Assembly: GCA_016867655.1 (NCBI GenBank)
Contig: VGJA01000061.1
Coordinates: forward strand, 1-6,398
Direction of reading: 5' to 3'
DNA: 6,398 bases
Origin: Candidatus Altarchaeales archaeon
Lineage (GTDB): Archaea > Altiarchaeota > Altiarchaeia > IMC4 > SCGC-AAA252-I15
The notes under the pieces are model-generated. The model was given only the letters and a program-made list of their open reading frames with translations. It did not search any database and was not told the origin of the DNA. A program made the translations under genes and the position numbers. Below, piece by piece: positions 1 to 5,219 of the stretch. How positions within the stretch are numbered: position 1 is the stretch's first letter; each line of letters opens with the position of its first letter.

Positions 1-504
1 GTTGTGTATCGCGCCGATTCTCGCACAGGCGAGCATTGAAATAGCCAGCTCGGGAATCATCGGTAGGTAAATGCAGACTCGGTCGCCCTTCTTAACGCCC
101 TTCTTCTTCAAAACGTTTGCAAACCTGCAGACTTCCCTGTGCAATTCAGAATAAGTAATCTTCCTCACATCCTCGTCAGGCTCGCCCTGCCATAGTATGG
201 CAACCTTGTCCTCCCTGTCCTTCAAGTGCTGGTCCAAACAGTTGTAGGAAATGTTTGTCAAACCCCCCTTGAAATACCTGATTAATGCTTTGCTTGGATC
301 CCAAAAGTGGAACTCCTCCCACTTTTTGTACCAATGCAACTGGTTAGCAATCTCGCTCCAAAACCCCTCAGGGTCGTCAACAGACCTCTTGTAAATCTTC
401 TCGTATTCTTCTAGACTTTTTATGTGCGCTTTCTTGCTGAAATCCCTTCTGGACGGAATCTTCCTGCCCTCCTGACTCATAGACTCAATAGTTTTCGTTT
501 CCAT
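1..504 (-). CDS. acsA: Acetyl-CoA synthetase, AMP-forming (N-terminal 168 aa, partial)
   Basis: The enzyme activates acetate with ATP to acetyl-AMP and then forms acetyl-CoA in the cytoplasm. Reading leftwards from ATG 504-502, the frame stays open to the window edge, giving 168 of a usual ~650 residues. Residues ~45-95 match the N-terminal ACAS domain: FW.E near 48-51, W58/W62, a KGGLTN stretch at 79-84, then NCLDQHL at 88-94. The AMP-binding domain begins next with [10 protein letters not shown] (103-112) and the segment [20 protein letters not shown] (146-165), which is nearly diagnostic. The ATP-binding P-loop and catalytic lysine lie outside the window. GGGTGA at 513-518 (read on the minus strand) sits about 8 nt before ATG 504 and supports this start over the internal Met9. 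A TATA box at 598-605 would give a ~70-nt leader. Family assignment is firm; acetate rather than propionate as substrate is inferred from family. Confidence 0.93.
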   Translation of the reverse strand, partial: METKTIESMSQEGRKIPSRRDFSKKAHIKSLEEYEKIYKRSVDDPEGFWSEIANQLHWYKKWEEFHFWDPSKALIRYFKGGLTNISYNCLDQHLKDREDKVAILWQGEPDEDVRKITYSELHREVCRFANVLKKKGVKKGDRVCIYLPMIPELAISMLACARIGAIHN

Positions 505-597
505 GACAACTTTCACCCAAACATGCAAAACAAATCAGTGTCCTATAATAGACCAATAGGTCAAACTAAAAAGTTCTTAACTTATTTCAATTCGTAG

Positions 598-605
598 TAT
601 ATAAA
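598..605 (-). promoter_or_regulatory. Probable TATA box for acsA
   Basis: Read on the minus strand this is TTTATATA, an exact match to the archaeal TATA consensus. Transcription would start near 573-578, leaving a leader of about 70 nt before the acsA ATG. A short palindrome, GACCaataGGTC (551-562), lies within that leader and could be an operator, although its 4-bp arms are weak evidence. Confidence 0.55.
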
Positions 606-762
606 TGATTCCCGAAAAATCCCGCATGCACGCAAAGTTTAATTACTATCCAACTTAACAGAGGAGTATTTCAATGTAATACGCAAAATCCAAAAAAAGT
701 TTAATTTACGCCCAAACCACGCCAAAAACCCTTACAACACATCAGTCTAAACCCCACAAGCG

Positions 763-770
763 GTTTAATT
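763..770 (+). promoter_or_regulatory. Candidate TATA element for the small surface protein
   Basis: GTTTAATT within a T-rich run is a moderate archaeal TATA match. Its centre lies about 32 bases before ATG 799, so transcription would begin around 790-795 and the message would be almost leaderless. This fits the lack of a ribosome-binding site in front of ATG 799. The assignment rests on position and composition only. Confidence 0.35.
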
Positions 771-798
771 TTTATTAACCTAAGACAATACTTTTCCA

Positions 799-1340
799 AT
801 GGCGAAGATGAACGGCGGCGGGGATTTAGAAAAAATCGTCATCATCGCATTGATAGTGATAATACTACTTTGATAGGACTTGCTGTGGTGATACTGGCTT
901 ATGTGATTGTTTCAGGCGAGGAAACCGCGCCCACGCTGGCGACAACACTGCAGAAAACGACCACAATGAAAACCACAACCAGGATACAAACCACAAGAAC
1001 GCCAACCACCATACTGATAGTAACTACGACTCTTCCAGGAGCGGTAACAGAAGCCACTGAAGCAACCACTGTCATAACAACACCAACGACCACCACGCAG
1101 CCCACTCTAACTACTGGAGAATGCGACCAGATGACAGGCAACAGCAAAGACAGCTGCTATATGAACCAAGCCCTAATGGGAGGGGATTCAACACTCTGCG
1201 AGGTAATACAAAACCAGACCATCAGAGACAACTGCTATTCCGCGGCTGCAGTGGTAATGGGAGATGCCTCAGTATGCCAGAAGATACAGAACCCAACCAC
1301 AAAAGAGGGCTGCATTGAAGAAGTCAGCTGGGAAACATAA
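799..1340 (+). CDS. Membrane-anchored Thr-rich protein with Cys repeats, frameshifted in its TM helix
   Basis: Function not recognised. ATG 799 encodes MAKMNGGGDLEKIV and a run of Ile/Leu/Val, but meets TGA at 871-873. From TTG 870 the -1 frame continues with LIGLAVVILAYVIVSG and stays open for 156 codons to TAA 1338-1340. Joined, the two halves form one uninterrupted ~27-residue membrane helix after a short charged N-terminus, which strongly suggests one gene with a lost T in the CTTTGA tract or a programmed shift. Next comes a ~65-residue Thr/Pro-rich stalk, typical of glycosylated surface proteins. The C-terminal domain (residues 85-148 counted from TTG 870) has six Cys at 85, 96, 110, 122, 136 and 148, a 26-residue repeat with C-x10/11-C pairs and one NQT glycosylation sequon at 115. 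Alternative: translation starts at TTG 870, with GTGAT at 856-860 as ribosome site, leaving a short 14-residue hydrophobic segment. It ends 5 bases before the convergent Nudix gene. Confidence 0.7.
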
Positions 1341-1345
1341 ACCTT

Positions 1346-1738
1346 TCAACCGAAAGCGTCTTCAATCATTTCCCTATGGTCAAACGCCAGTTTGGGAAGT
1401 TTTTTAAGGCTGAACCAAGACACTTCTTTTGAATCACTCCCAGACTTCAATCTTCCAGAGACTTTCTGGCATAAAAAGCAAACCGAAACCGTATGCCTCC
1501 TCGGGTCACGCCCGGGGTCACTATAAACGCCAACCAGTTTTTTAACCCTAACTTTCAAGCCAGTTTCTTCCAGAATTTCCCTCACAACAGCACGCTCAAC
1601 ACTCTCGCCAACATCAACAAAACCCCCAGGCAAAGCCCAAAAACCCCTAAAAGGAGGATTCAAACGCCTGACTAAAAGAACATTACCTTTGTCAACAACA
1701 ACGCCGTCAACAGTCAACTTTGGAGTTTTAGGACACAT
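1346..1738 (-). CDS. Nudix hydrolase, ADP-ribose pyrophosphatase-like
   Basis: This 130-aa protein hydrolyses a nucleoside diphosphate linked to another moiety; the cytoplasm is its likely site. The Nudix box GX5EX7REUXEEXGU is complete (GFVDVGESV...REILEETGL, roughly bases 1556-1624), with all metal-binding glutamates present. Upstream LTVDGVVV and LLVRR..PPFRGFWALPGG are typical, and downstream YSDPGRDPRRHTVSV plus the FDHREMIEDA tail resemble MJ1149-type ADP-ribose pyrophosphatases; substrate is inferred from that resemblance. I chose ATG 1738 because the family usually begins a few residues before PKLTVDG and because AAGGAG at 1752-1757 lies upstream. The spacing (13 nt) is long, so TTG 1741 is also possible. 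TTG 1765 would add nine residues but lacks a ribosome site. The gene is convergent with the surface-protein gene; stop is TGA 1348-1346. Confidence 0.9.
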   Translation of the reverse strand: MCPKTPKLTVDGVVVDKGNVLLVRRLNPPFRGFWALPGGFVDVGESVERAVVREILEETGLKVRVKKLVGVYSDPGRDPRRHTVSVCFLCQKVSGRLKSGSDSKEVSWFSLKKLPKLAFDHREMIEDAFG

Positions 1739-1751
1739 CAATAATCTAATA

Positions 1752-1757
1752 CTCCTT
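1752..1757 (-). promoter_or_regulatory. Shine-Dalgarno site of the Nudix gene
   Basis: The minus strand reads AAGGAG here, 13 nt before ATG 1738 and 10 nt before TTG 1741. Because it lies inside the longer reading from TTG 1765, it argues that the true start is downstream of that TTG. Confidence 0.5.
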
Positions 1758-1802
1758 ACCAACAATAAATTAGAACCAACACAATTTTTAACTCACTAAA
1801 AC

Positions 1803-1812
1803 ATTTAATATA
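1803..1812. promoter_or_regulatory. TATA-like element between the Nudix gene and the tRNA relic
   Basis: TTTAATATAT (plus) reads ATATATTAAA on the minus strand. On the minus strand it would place transcription of the Nudix gene near 1780-1785, a reasonable leader. On the plus strand it is only ~13 bases from the tRNA 5' half at 1821, too close for a normal archaeal promoter of that element. The Nudix gene is therefore the likelier user. Confidence 0.35.
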
Positions 1813-1818
1813 TCCGCA

Positions 1819-1847
1819 AAGGGCCTGTAGTCTAGTCGGTTATGACG
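1819..1847 (+). repeat. 29-bp direct repeat, copy 1 (tRNA-Val 5' half)
   Basis: Identical to 2004-2032. It runs from two bases before the tRNA through position 26 and ends where the two anticodon-arm sequences diverge (CCGCT here, TCGCC in copy 2). Confidence 0.95.
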
Positions 1848-1923
1848 CCGCTGAACCTTTTTCTTTCTTTGTCCCCCTTCGGGGATGCCCAGCAAAGCTG
1901 GGCAGAAAGAAAGAAAAACGTTC
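1821..1923 (+). pseudogene. tRNA-Val 5' half without a 3' half, fused to a hairpin element
   Basis: Bases 1821-1847 repeat exactly the acceptor 5' strand (GGGCCTG), positions 8-9, D arm and position 26 of the tRNA-Val gene at 2006. After that comes CCGCTGAACC, which has no U33 or anticodon, followed by a long hairpin (1853-1923). No T arm or acceptor 3' strand occurs before the next tRNA begins at 2006. The simplest reading is a duplicated, deleted tRNA-Val with part of its intron: both copies have GAACC at the intron start, and both continue with TCCC.CTTC and GGGAT.CCCAG.AAA motifs. A split-tRNA 5' half joined in trans to a distant 3' half is possible. However, the trailing sequence pairs with itself rather than being left free for a partner, so I prefer a relic. 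Confidence 0.6.
1853..1923 (+). other. Branched hairpin element after the tRNA 5' half
   Basis: The outer stem pairs 1853-1870 with 1906-1923 in 17 of 18 positions. It comprises GAAC/GTTC, one C-C mismatch, and 13 perfect pairs of a pyrimidine tract (TTTTTCTTTCTTT) with its complement. Inside are two hairpins: TCCCC/GGGGA (1872-1876/1881-1885, loop CTTC) and an 8-bp stem (1886-1893/1897-1904, loop AAA). As RNA this would be a three-way junction. No protein-coding signal is seen. Confidence 0.75.
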
Positions 1924-1968
1924 ACGAAAAAGAAAGAAACAAAATACTAATCCCCTTGTTGATAAAAC

Positions 1969-1975
1969 TTAAATA
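1969..1975 (+). promoter_or_regulatory. TATA element of the tRNA-Val gene
   Basis: TTAAATA, preceded by GATAAAAC, lies 34 bases before the tRNA 5' end. Transcription would begin about 8 bases before the mature 5' end, as is usual for archaeal tRNA genes. The intact gene therefore appears to have its own promoter, separate from the upstream half copy. Confidence 0.5.
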
Positions 1976-2003
1976 ATCCACTTACATATCATTAACCTCA
2001 AAT

Positions 2004-2032
2004 AAGGGCCTGTAGTCTAGTCGGTTATGACG
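2004..2032 (+). repeat. 29-bp direct repeat, copy 2 (tRNA-Val 5' half)
   Basis: Identical to 1819-1847, 185 bases downstream of it. This copy belongs to the complete tRNA-Val gene. Sequence upstream of the repeat is not shared, so each copy has its own flank. Confidence 0.95.
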
Positions 2033-2252
2033 TCGCCTTTACGAGAACCCTCCCGCTTCGCGGGATCCCCAGTAAAACCCAACGTTTAGCGATGGATTGC
2101 GTCCCCAAAGGGGACGCATGGGGAGGGGTCAGGAGGACCCTCAAACTGGGGAGGGGGTTCACCTCCGCTAGGTGAATACCCGTTAGGGTGTGAAACCCCT
2201 CCCGCGGTTCGGAAATAGGCGAAGATCACCGGTTCGAATCCGGTCAGGCCCA
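2006..2252 (+). tRNA. tRNA-Val (anticodon UAC) with a 173-nt intron
   Basis: The mature 74-nt tRNA folds fully. The acceptor is GGGCCTG (2006-2012) with CAGGCCC (2245-2251) and discriminator A2252. The D arm is 2015-2031. The anticodon stem is TCGCC (2033-2037) with GGCGA (2218-2222). The T arm ACCGG-TTCGAAT-CCGGT is 2228-2244. The loop reads T T TAC G before the intron and A after it, so the anticodon is UAC (valine); the D arm and discriminator A also match archaeal tRNA-Val. The intron (2044-2216) sits at the canonical 37/38 position. CCA is not encoded, as is common in archaea. Positions 37 and 38 are G and A, whereas archaeal tRNA-Val usually has A and C there. Confidence 0.93.
2044..2216 (+). 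other. Intron of tRNA-Val, large and densely structured
   Basis: The junction fits the archaeal splicing endonuclease motif. Bulge CG|A (2042-2044) and bulge AT|A (2215-2217) flank a helix of 2038-2041 with 2211-2214; an inner helix GAACC/GGTTC (2045-2049/2206-2210) follows. The middle helix is imperfect: two U-A pairs, one U-G and one A-G mismatch. Inside are TCCCGC/GCGGGA (2051-2056/2060-2065), a 9-bp stem (2098-2106/2110-2118, loop AAA), GGGTC/GACCC (2126-2130/2136-2140), and a 14-position stem with one mismatch (2149-2162/2190-2203) capped by ACCC/GGGT. No plausible ORF or homing endonuclease is present. At 173 nt it is far longer than the usual tens of bases for archaeal tRNA introns. 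Confidence 0.85.
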
Positions 2253-2257
2253 ATAGA

Positions 2258-2265
2258 TTATAATT
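2258..2265 (+). promoter_or_regulatory. Candidate TATA element for the pseudouridine synthase gene
   Basis: TTATAATT lies six bases after the tRNA 3' end. Transcription from it would begin near 2286-2288, placing ATG 2296 just inside an almost leaderless message and excluding the upstream TTG 2284. Support is positional only. Confidence 0.35.
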
Positions 2266-2295
2266 CATTCTCTCACCCATATTTTGGATTATACT

Positions 2296-3072
2296 ATGAA
2301 GAAGTTGTATTTGCACCAGTTTTTGAGTGGAAGCGGTTTTTTTGAAAGCAAGAAGAGTGTTTATGACGCCATTAGGAATGGCGAAGTTAGCGTTGATGGC
2401 CGGGTTGTGAGGAATCGTTTGTTTCAAGTTAAGCCCTGCAAGAGCATTGTGTCTTGGAAGGGAAGGAAGATTGCTTTTGCGGGAGGGAAGACGTATATTG
2501 TTTTAAACAAGCCTGCAGGCTTTTTGTCTTCCAGGCTGGCTGGCAAAGACTTGGAGAAGGGGAAGAAGAGTGTTTTCAGCCTGCTTTCAGGCATCGACGA
2601 AAAAACCAGGAATAGTTTGTTTTGTGTTGGCCGCTTGGATGAAGACACCTCTGGCTTGCTGTTGCTCACAAACGATGGAGTCTTGTGCTCTAGGATAACC
2701 AACCCGAAGTATGGTGTTGAGAAGTCTTATTCTGTTGTTTTGGAAAAGCCGGTCAGCAGGAGAGAAGCCAGAAAGATAGAAAAAGGGGTAGTAATTGACT
2801 TGGAGGAGGATGGCAGGCTGTCGAACCATAGGACTAAGGCATGCAAGATAGCTGTTGACAGTGGGGATTGCAGGAGGTTGGAGATTACTTTGAGTGAAGG
2901 CAGGAAGAGGGAGGTCAAGAGGATGTTCCAGAGCATTGGAAGCAGGGTGGTAAGGCTGAAGAGGATTTCTATTGGGGGCTTGAAGCTGGCTGGATTAGGG
3001 ATAAAGGAAGGCAGTTACCTTATTTTGGAAAAGGATTTTATTTTGCGTGCAGTCGGCTTTGACAAGCCCTAA
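2296..3072 (+). CDS. RNA pseudouridine synthase, RsuA/RluB/RluE/RluF family
   Basis: The 258-aa protein isomerises specific uridines to pseudouridine in RNA, most likely rRNA. The N-terminus is an S4 RNA-binding domain (residues ~3-50, with RNGEVSVDG). The catalytic domain begins at YIVLNKPAG and carries the motif GRLDEDTSGLLLLTNDG, in which the Asp of RLD (D115 from this start) is the catalytic residue. The C-terminal motif EGRKREVKRMF with V..L.RISIG is the family signature. Length matches bacterial members (~230-290 aa). I chose ATG 2296 over TTG 2284 because S4 homology starts right after it and a TATA-like site at 2258-2265 would start the message beyond the TTG. This family is mainly bacterial, since archaea mostly use guide-RNA systems and other synthase families, so acquisition from bacteria is likely. 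Target position cannot be told from sequence. Confidence 0.9.
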   Translation: MKKLYLHQFLSGSGFFESKKSVYDAIRNGEVSVDGRVVRNRLFQVKPCKSIVSWKGRKIAFAGGKTYIVLNKPAGFLSSRLAGKDLEKGKKSVFSLLSGIDEKTRNSLFCVGRLDEDTSGLLLLTNDGVLCSRITNPKYGVEKSYSVVLEKPVSRREARKIEKGVVIDLEEDGRLSNHRTKACKIAVDSGDCRRLEITLSEGRKREVKRMFQSIGSRVVRLKRISIGGLKLAGLGIKEGSYLILEKDFILRAVGFDKP

Positions 3073-3094
3073 GTGCCGCCTGTGACATGGATTA

Positions 3095-3121
3095 TTTTTA
3101 TATGGCCTTACACTATATATA
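3095..3121 (+). promoter_or_regulatory. Promoter region of the thioredoxin-fold protein gene
   Basis: Two TATA-like sites lie here: TTTTTATAT (3095-3103) and CTATATATAG (3112-3121). Either would give a 5' leader of roughly 50-70 nt before ATG 3190. The second is self-complementary, so direction is not fixed by sequence. The T5 run at 3095-3099 may also help end the upstream transcript. Confidence 0.4.
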
Positions 3122-3189
3122 GAAAGGTGGAGGGATTGCGTATTAGTTGTATTCTAGAGTATTAAACAAAGTTGTTTGGGGGATGAATT

Positions 3190-5064
3190 ATGGAAGAAAA
3201 ACCTGAAGGAAGTACGGGAGAAAAAACGGTTCATGAAGGCAAGTTGGAGCACGAGAAGGCGCATGAAGTAAAAGTGGAGCATGCGAAGGCGCCTGAAACC
3301 AAGGCGGAGAAAAAGGTGCGGAAGAAGGTTAGGAGAGCAAGGAAGGCAAAAACAAAAGTAAGGAAAACGACTGCAAAAGCTAAAGAAGCGCCTGCACGCC
3401 GCAAACACCGCGCGAAAAAGTTTATTTCAACCAACATCATTCTGACATTGCTTCTGATTGTAGCGGTTGCTTCAGCAGCTTATATGTATGCCAAGCTGGG
3501 TGAAAAAGAGGGTGAGACGGGAGAGGGCGCGACCACAACCACCACCATTGCAGGCGTAAGCCAGTATGGCACCGCCAAGCTGGATTTCTATGTGATGAGC
3601 CAGTGTCACTATGGAACGCAGGTTGAGGATGCGATAAAGCCAGTCTTGGACAAGCTTGGAAACAGCGTGGCATTTACACTAAATTTCATTGCAAGCGAGA
3701 ATGCCGACGGCACTTTCAGCAGCATGCACGGGCAGGCTGAAGTCGACGGCGACATGATGCAGCTATGCGCTGCAAAACATTATCCGAACAAGTATATGGC
3801 CTTCATCGTCTGCCAGAACAAGAATGCTAGGGACATTCAGAACAACTGGAAGAGCTGCGCCGCTGAAAATGGTTTGGATGAAAACACGCTTTCAACATGT
3901 TTCACAGGAGCTGAAGGAAAGCAGCTGATGTCTGCTTCCATAAAGGCGTCTAACACTGCCAGCGCAAGAGGAAGCCCGACCATGTATCTGAACGGGAAGG
4001 CTTACAACGGCGCCAGGGACAGTGGCTCCTTTATGAGGGCTTTGTGCGCTGTCTTGAACAACCATCCAGAGTGCCTTAATTTGCCTGCATGCTCGACAGA
4101 TGATGACTGCACTGCAGACCCGACTAAAGACGGCAAGTGTGTGAATCCAAATACTAAGGATGCCAAGTGCGAGTACACTAACCCCGTTCCAATAGACATG
4201 ATTGTTGTTAATTCCAAGGACTGCGGCGACAGCTGCGACACATCCAGAATACTGGCTGTGACAAAGCAGCTTTTCCTGGGCTCTAATGTGAAGAACGTGG
4301 AGTACAGCAGCGACGAAGGAAAACAAATTGCTGAAAAATATGGCATAAAGATTCTTCCAGCATACCTGTTTGACTCAAACGTCACGAAGTCGCCCAACTA
4401 CGCGCAGGTGTCGCGCGCTTTGGTGAAAGTTGAAGACAAGTATATGATAAACCCGCAGGCGGCTGGCTCGACCTACAACCCCACTTTGGTTGAAATCCCA
4501 AGAAAACTGGACTTGTTTGTCATGAGCATGTGTCCCTACGGAGTTATGGCAGAAAAGAACCTGAAGGAAGTGTTGGACTTGTTCGGAGACAAAATAAACT
4601 TCACTTTGAGGTTTATCGCAGACCAGAGTGCTGACGGCAGCTTCAGCAGCCTGCACGGCCAGAAGGAGGTTGACGAAGACTTGAGGCAGGTTTGCGCCAT
4701 AAAGTATTATCCAGACAAATACTACAGCTATGTGTTGTGCATAGACGAAAACTACAGCAATGCCGCAAGCATATGGCAGGACTGCGCGCAGAAGTCTGGA
4801 TTAAACGCAAGCACCATAAAAACGTGCTCTGAAGGCAGTGAAGGAAAGCAACTGCTGGCAGAGAACATCAAGTTTGGCAACGAGCTTGGCATCGGAAGCT
4901 CTCCGACATTCCTGATTAACGGCAAAAAGCAGGTTGGCGGCGCAATGCCCGCTGAAACCATAAAGCAGAACATCTGCAATGCTAACGCAGGGCTGGAAGG
5001 TTGTGAGAAGACTTTGTCCGGAGCCTCAACAGGCGGCGCTGCTGCCACAGGAGGGGCGTGTTGA
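3190..5064 (+). CDS. Membrane-anchored protein with two DsbA/GILT-like domains and a central thioredoxin-like domain
   Basis: A probable extracytoplasmic thiol-disulfide protein of 624 aa. Residues 1-77 are cytoplasmic: a Glu/Lys/His-rich part, then a very basic Arg/Lys/Ala part (41-77). A membrane helix spans ~78-100, followed by a short Thr linker. Domain 1 (~129-295) and domain 3 (~439-605) are tandem copies sharing MS.C.YG (Cys139, Cys448), ADG.FSS.HGQ.EVD, a Cys series, EGKQL and a cis-Pro loop (GSPT 261-264, SSPT 570-573). The HG and Cys pattern recalls GILT and DsbA relatives. Both lack the second active-site cysteine (CHYG, CPYG). Between them are a Cys-rich linker (295-327) and a smaller domain (~333-425) with CGDSC (345-349) and ILPAY. 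The protein ends in a Gly/Ala tail with a terminal Cys. A GGGGGATG run just before ATG 3190 supports this start. Disulfide exchange is inferred; no structural homologue was checked. Confidence 0.85.
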   Translation: MEEKPEGSTGEKTVHEGKLEHEKAHEVKVEHAKAPETKAEKKVRKKVRRARKAKTKVRKTTAKAKEAPARRKHRAKKFISTNIILTLLLIVAVASAAYMYAKLGEKEGETGEGATTTTTIAGVSQYGTAKLDFYVMSQCHYGTQVEDAIKPVLDKLGNSVAFTLNFIASENADGTFSSMHGQAEVDGDMMQLCAAKHYPNKYMAFIVCQNKNARDIQNNWKSCAAENGLDENTLSTCFTGAEGKQLMSASIKASNTASARGSPTMYLNGKAYNGARDSGSFMRALCAVLNNHPECLNLPACSTDDDCTADPTKDGKCVNPNTKDAKCEYTNPVPIDMIVVNSKDCGDSCDTSRILAVTKQLFLGSNVKNVEYSSDEGKQIAEKYGIKILPAYLFDSNVTKSPNYAQVSRALVKVEDKYMINPQAAGSTYNPTLVEIPRKLDLFVMSMCPYGVMAEKNLKEVLDLFGDKINFTLRFIADQSADGSFSSLHGQKEVDEDLRQVCAIKYYPDKYYSYVLCIDENYSNAASIWQDCAQKSGLNASTIKTCSEGSEGKQLLAENIKFGNELGIGSSPTFLINGKKQVGGAMPAETIKQNICNANAGLEGCEKTLSGASTGGAAATGGAC

Positions 5065-5067
5065 TTT

Positions 5068-5094
5068 GGTTTTCACGGTTTTCCCGAGGTTTTC
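5068..5094. repeat. GGTTTTC array, left arm (3 copies)
   Basis: Copies at 5068-5074, 5077-5083 and 5088-5094, starting right after the stop codon of the preceding gene. They are complementary to the array at 5275-5344. The last copy can also close a local hairpin with AAAACC at 5103-5108. Confidence 0.8.
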
Positions 5095-5219
5095 AAGTTT
5101 CCAAAACCTGTTCATGCCTATGGCATGAATCTGCACCTCCCCCTAAAGGTGCACCTCGTTCAGGTGCATCCCCGCAAGGGGGACGTTTAGGTGCATGTGC
5201 CGTACGATGCTCGTCGAGA

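Larger units (their letters stand above)
505..798. other. AT-rich divergent intergenic region, no gene seen
   Basis: This stretch separates acsA (-) from the small surface protein (+). No frame contains a convincing gene; the longest plus-strand reading from an ATG (605) is 17 codons with no ribosome site. It holds the acsA TATA box, the candidate TATA at 763-770, and three copies of GTTTAATT at 637-644, 699-706 and 763-770, spaced 62 and 64 bases apart. GAGGAG at 661-666 precedes an ATG that is followed at once by TAA, so it encodes nothing. Confidence 0.6.

Noticed and set aside
661..679. GAGGAG followed by ATG TAA as a start-stop minimal ORF
   Set aside because: It encodes one residue and lies in the middle of AT-rich intergenic DNA with no transcript evidence; chance is sufficient.
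1821..2005. First tRNA-Val copy as a complete gene with a non-canonical intron
   Set aside because: No anticodon loop, T arm or 3' acceptor strand can be found between the hairpin and the second copy at 2006.
2004..2252. tRNA-Val locus as an integrated-element attachment site
   Set aside because: Integrases normally duplicate the tRNA 3' end; here the duplicated part is the 5' half, and no integrase or phage gene is present.
2086..2427. 113-codon minus-strand reading across the tRNA-Val gene
   Set aside because: It runs antisense through the tRNA exon, the intron stems and the start of the synthase gene, and has no family resemblance.
3136..3165. Nine-codon TTG reading after a GGTGGAGG run, as a possible leader peptide
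   Set aside because: The purine run is a good ribosome site by eye, but TTG starts are weak, the peptide shows no regulatory codon pattern, and the next gene has its own ribosome site.
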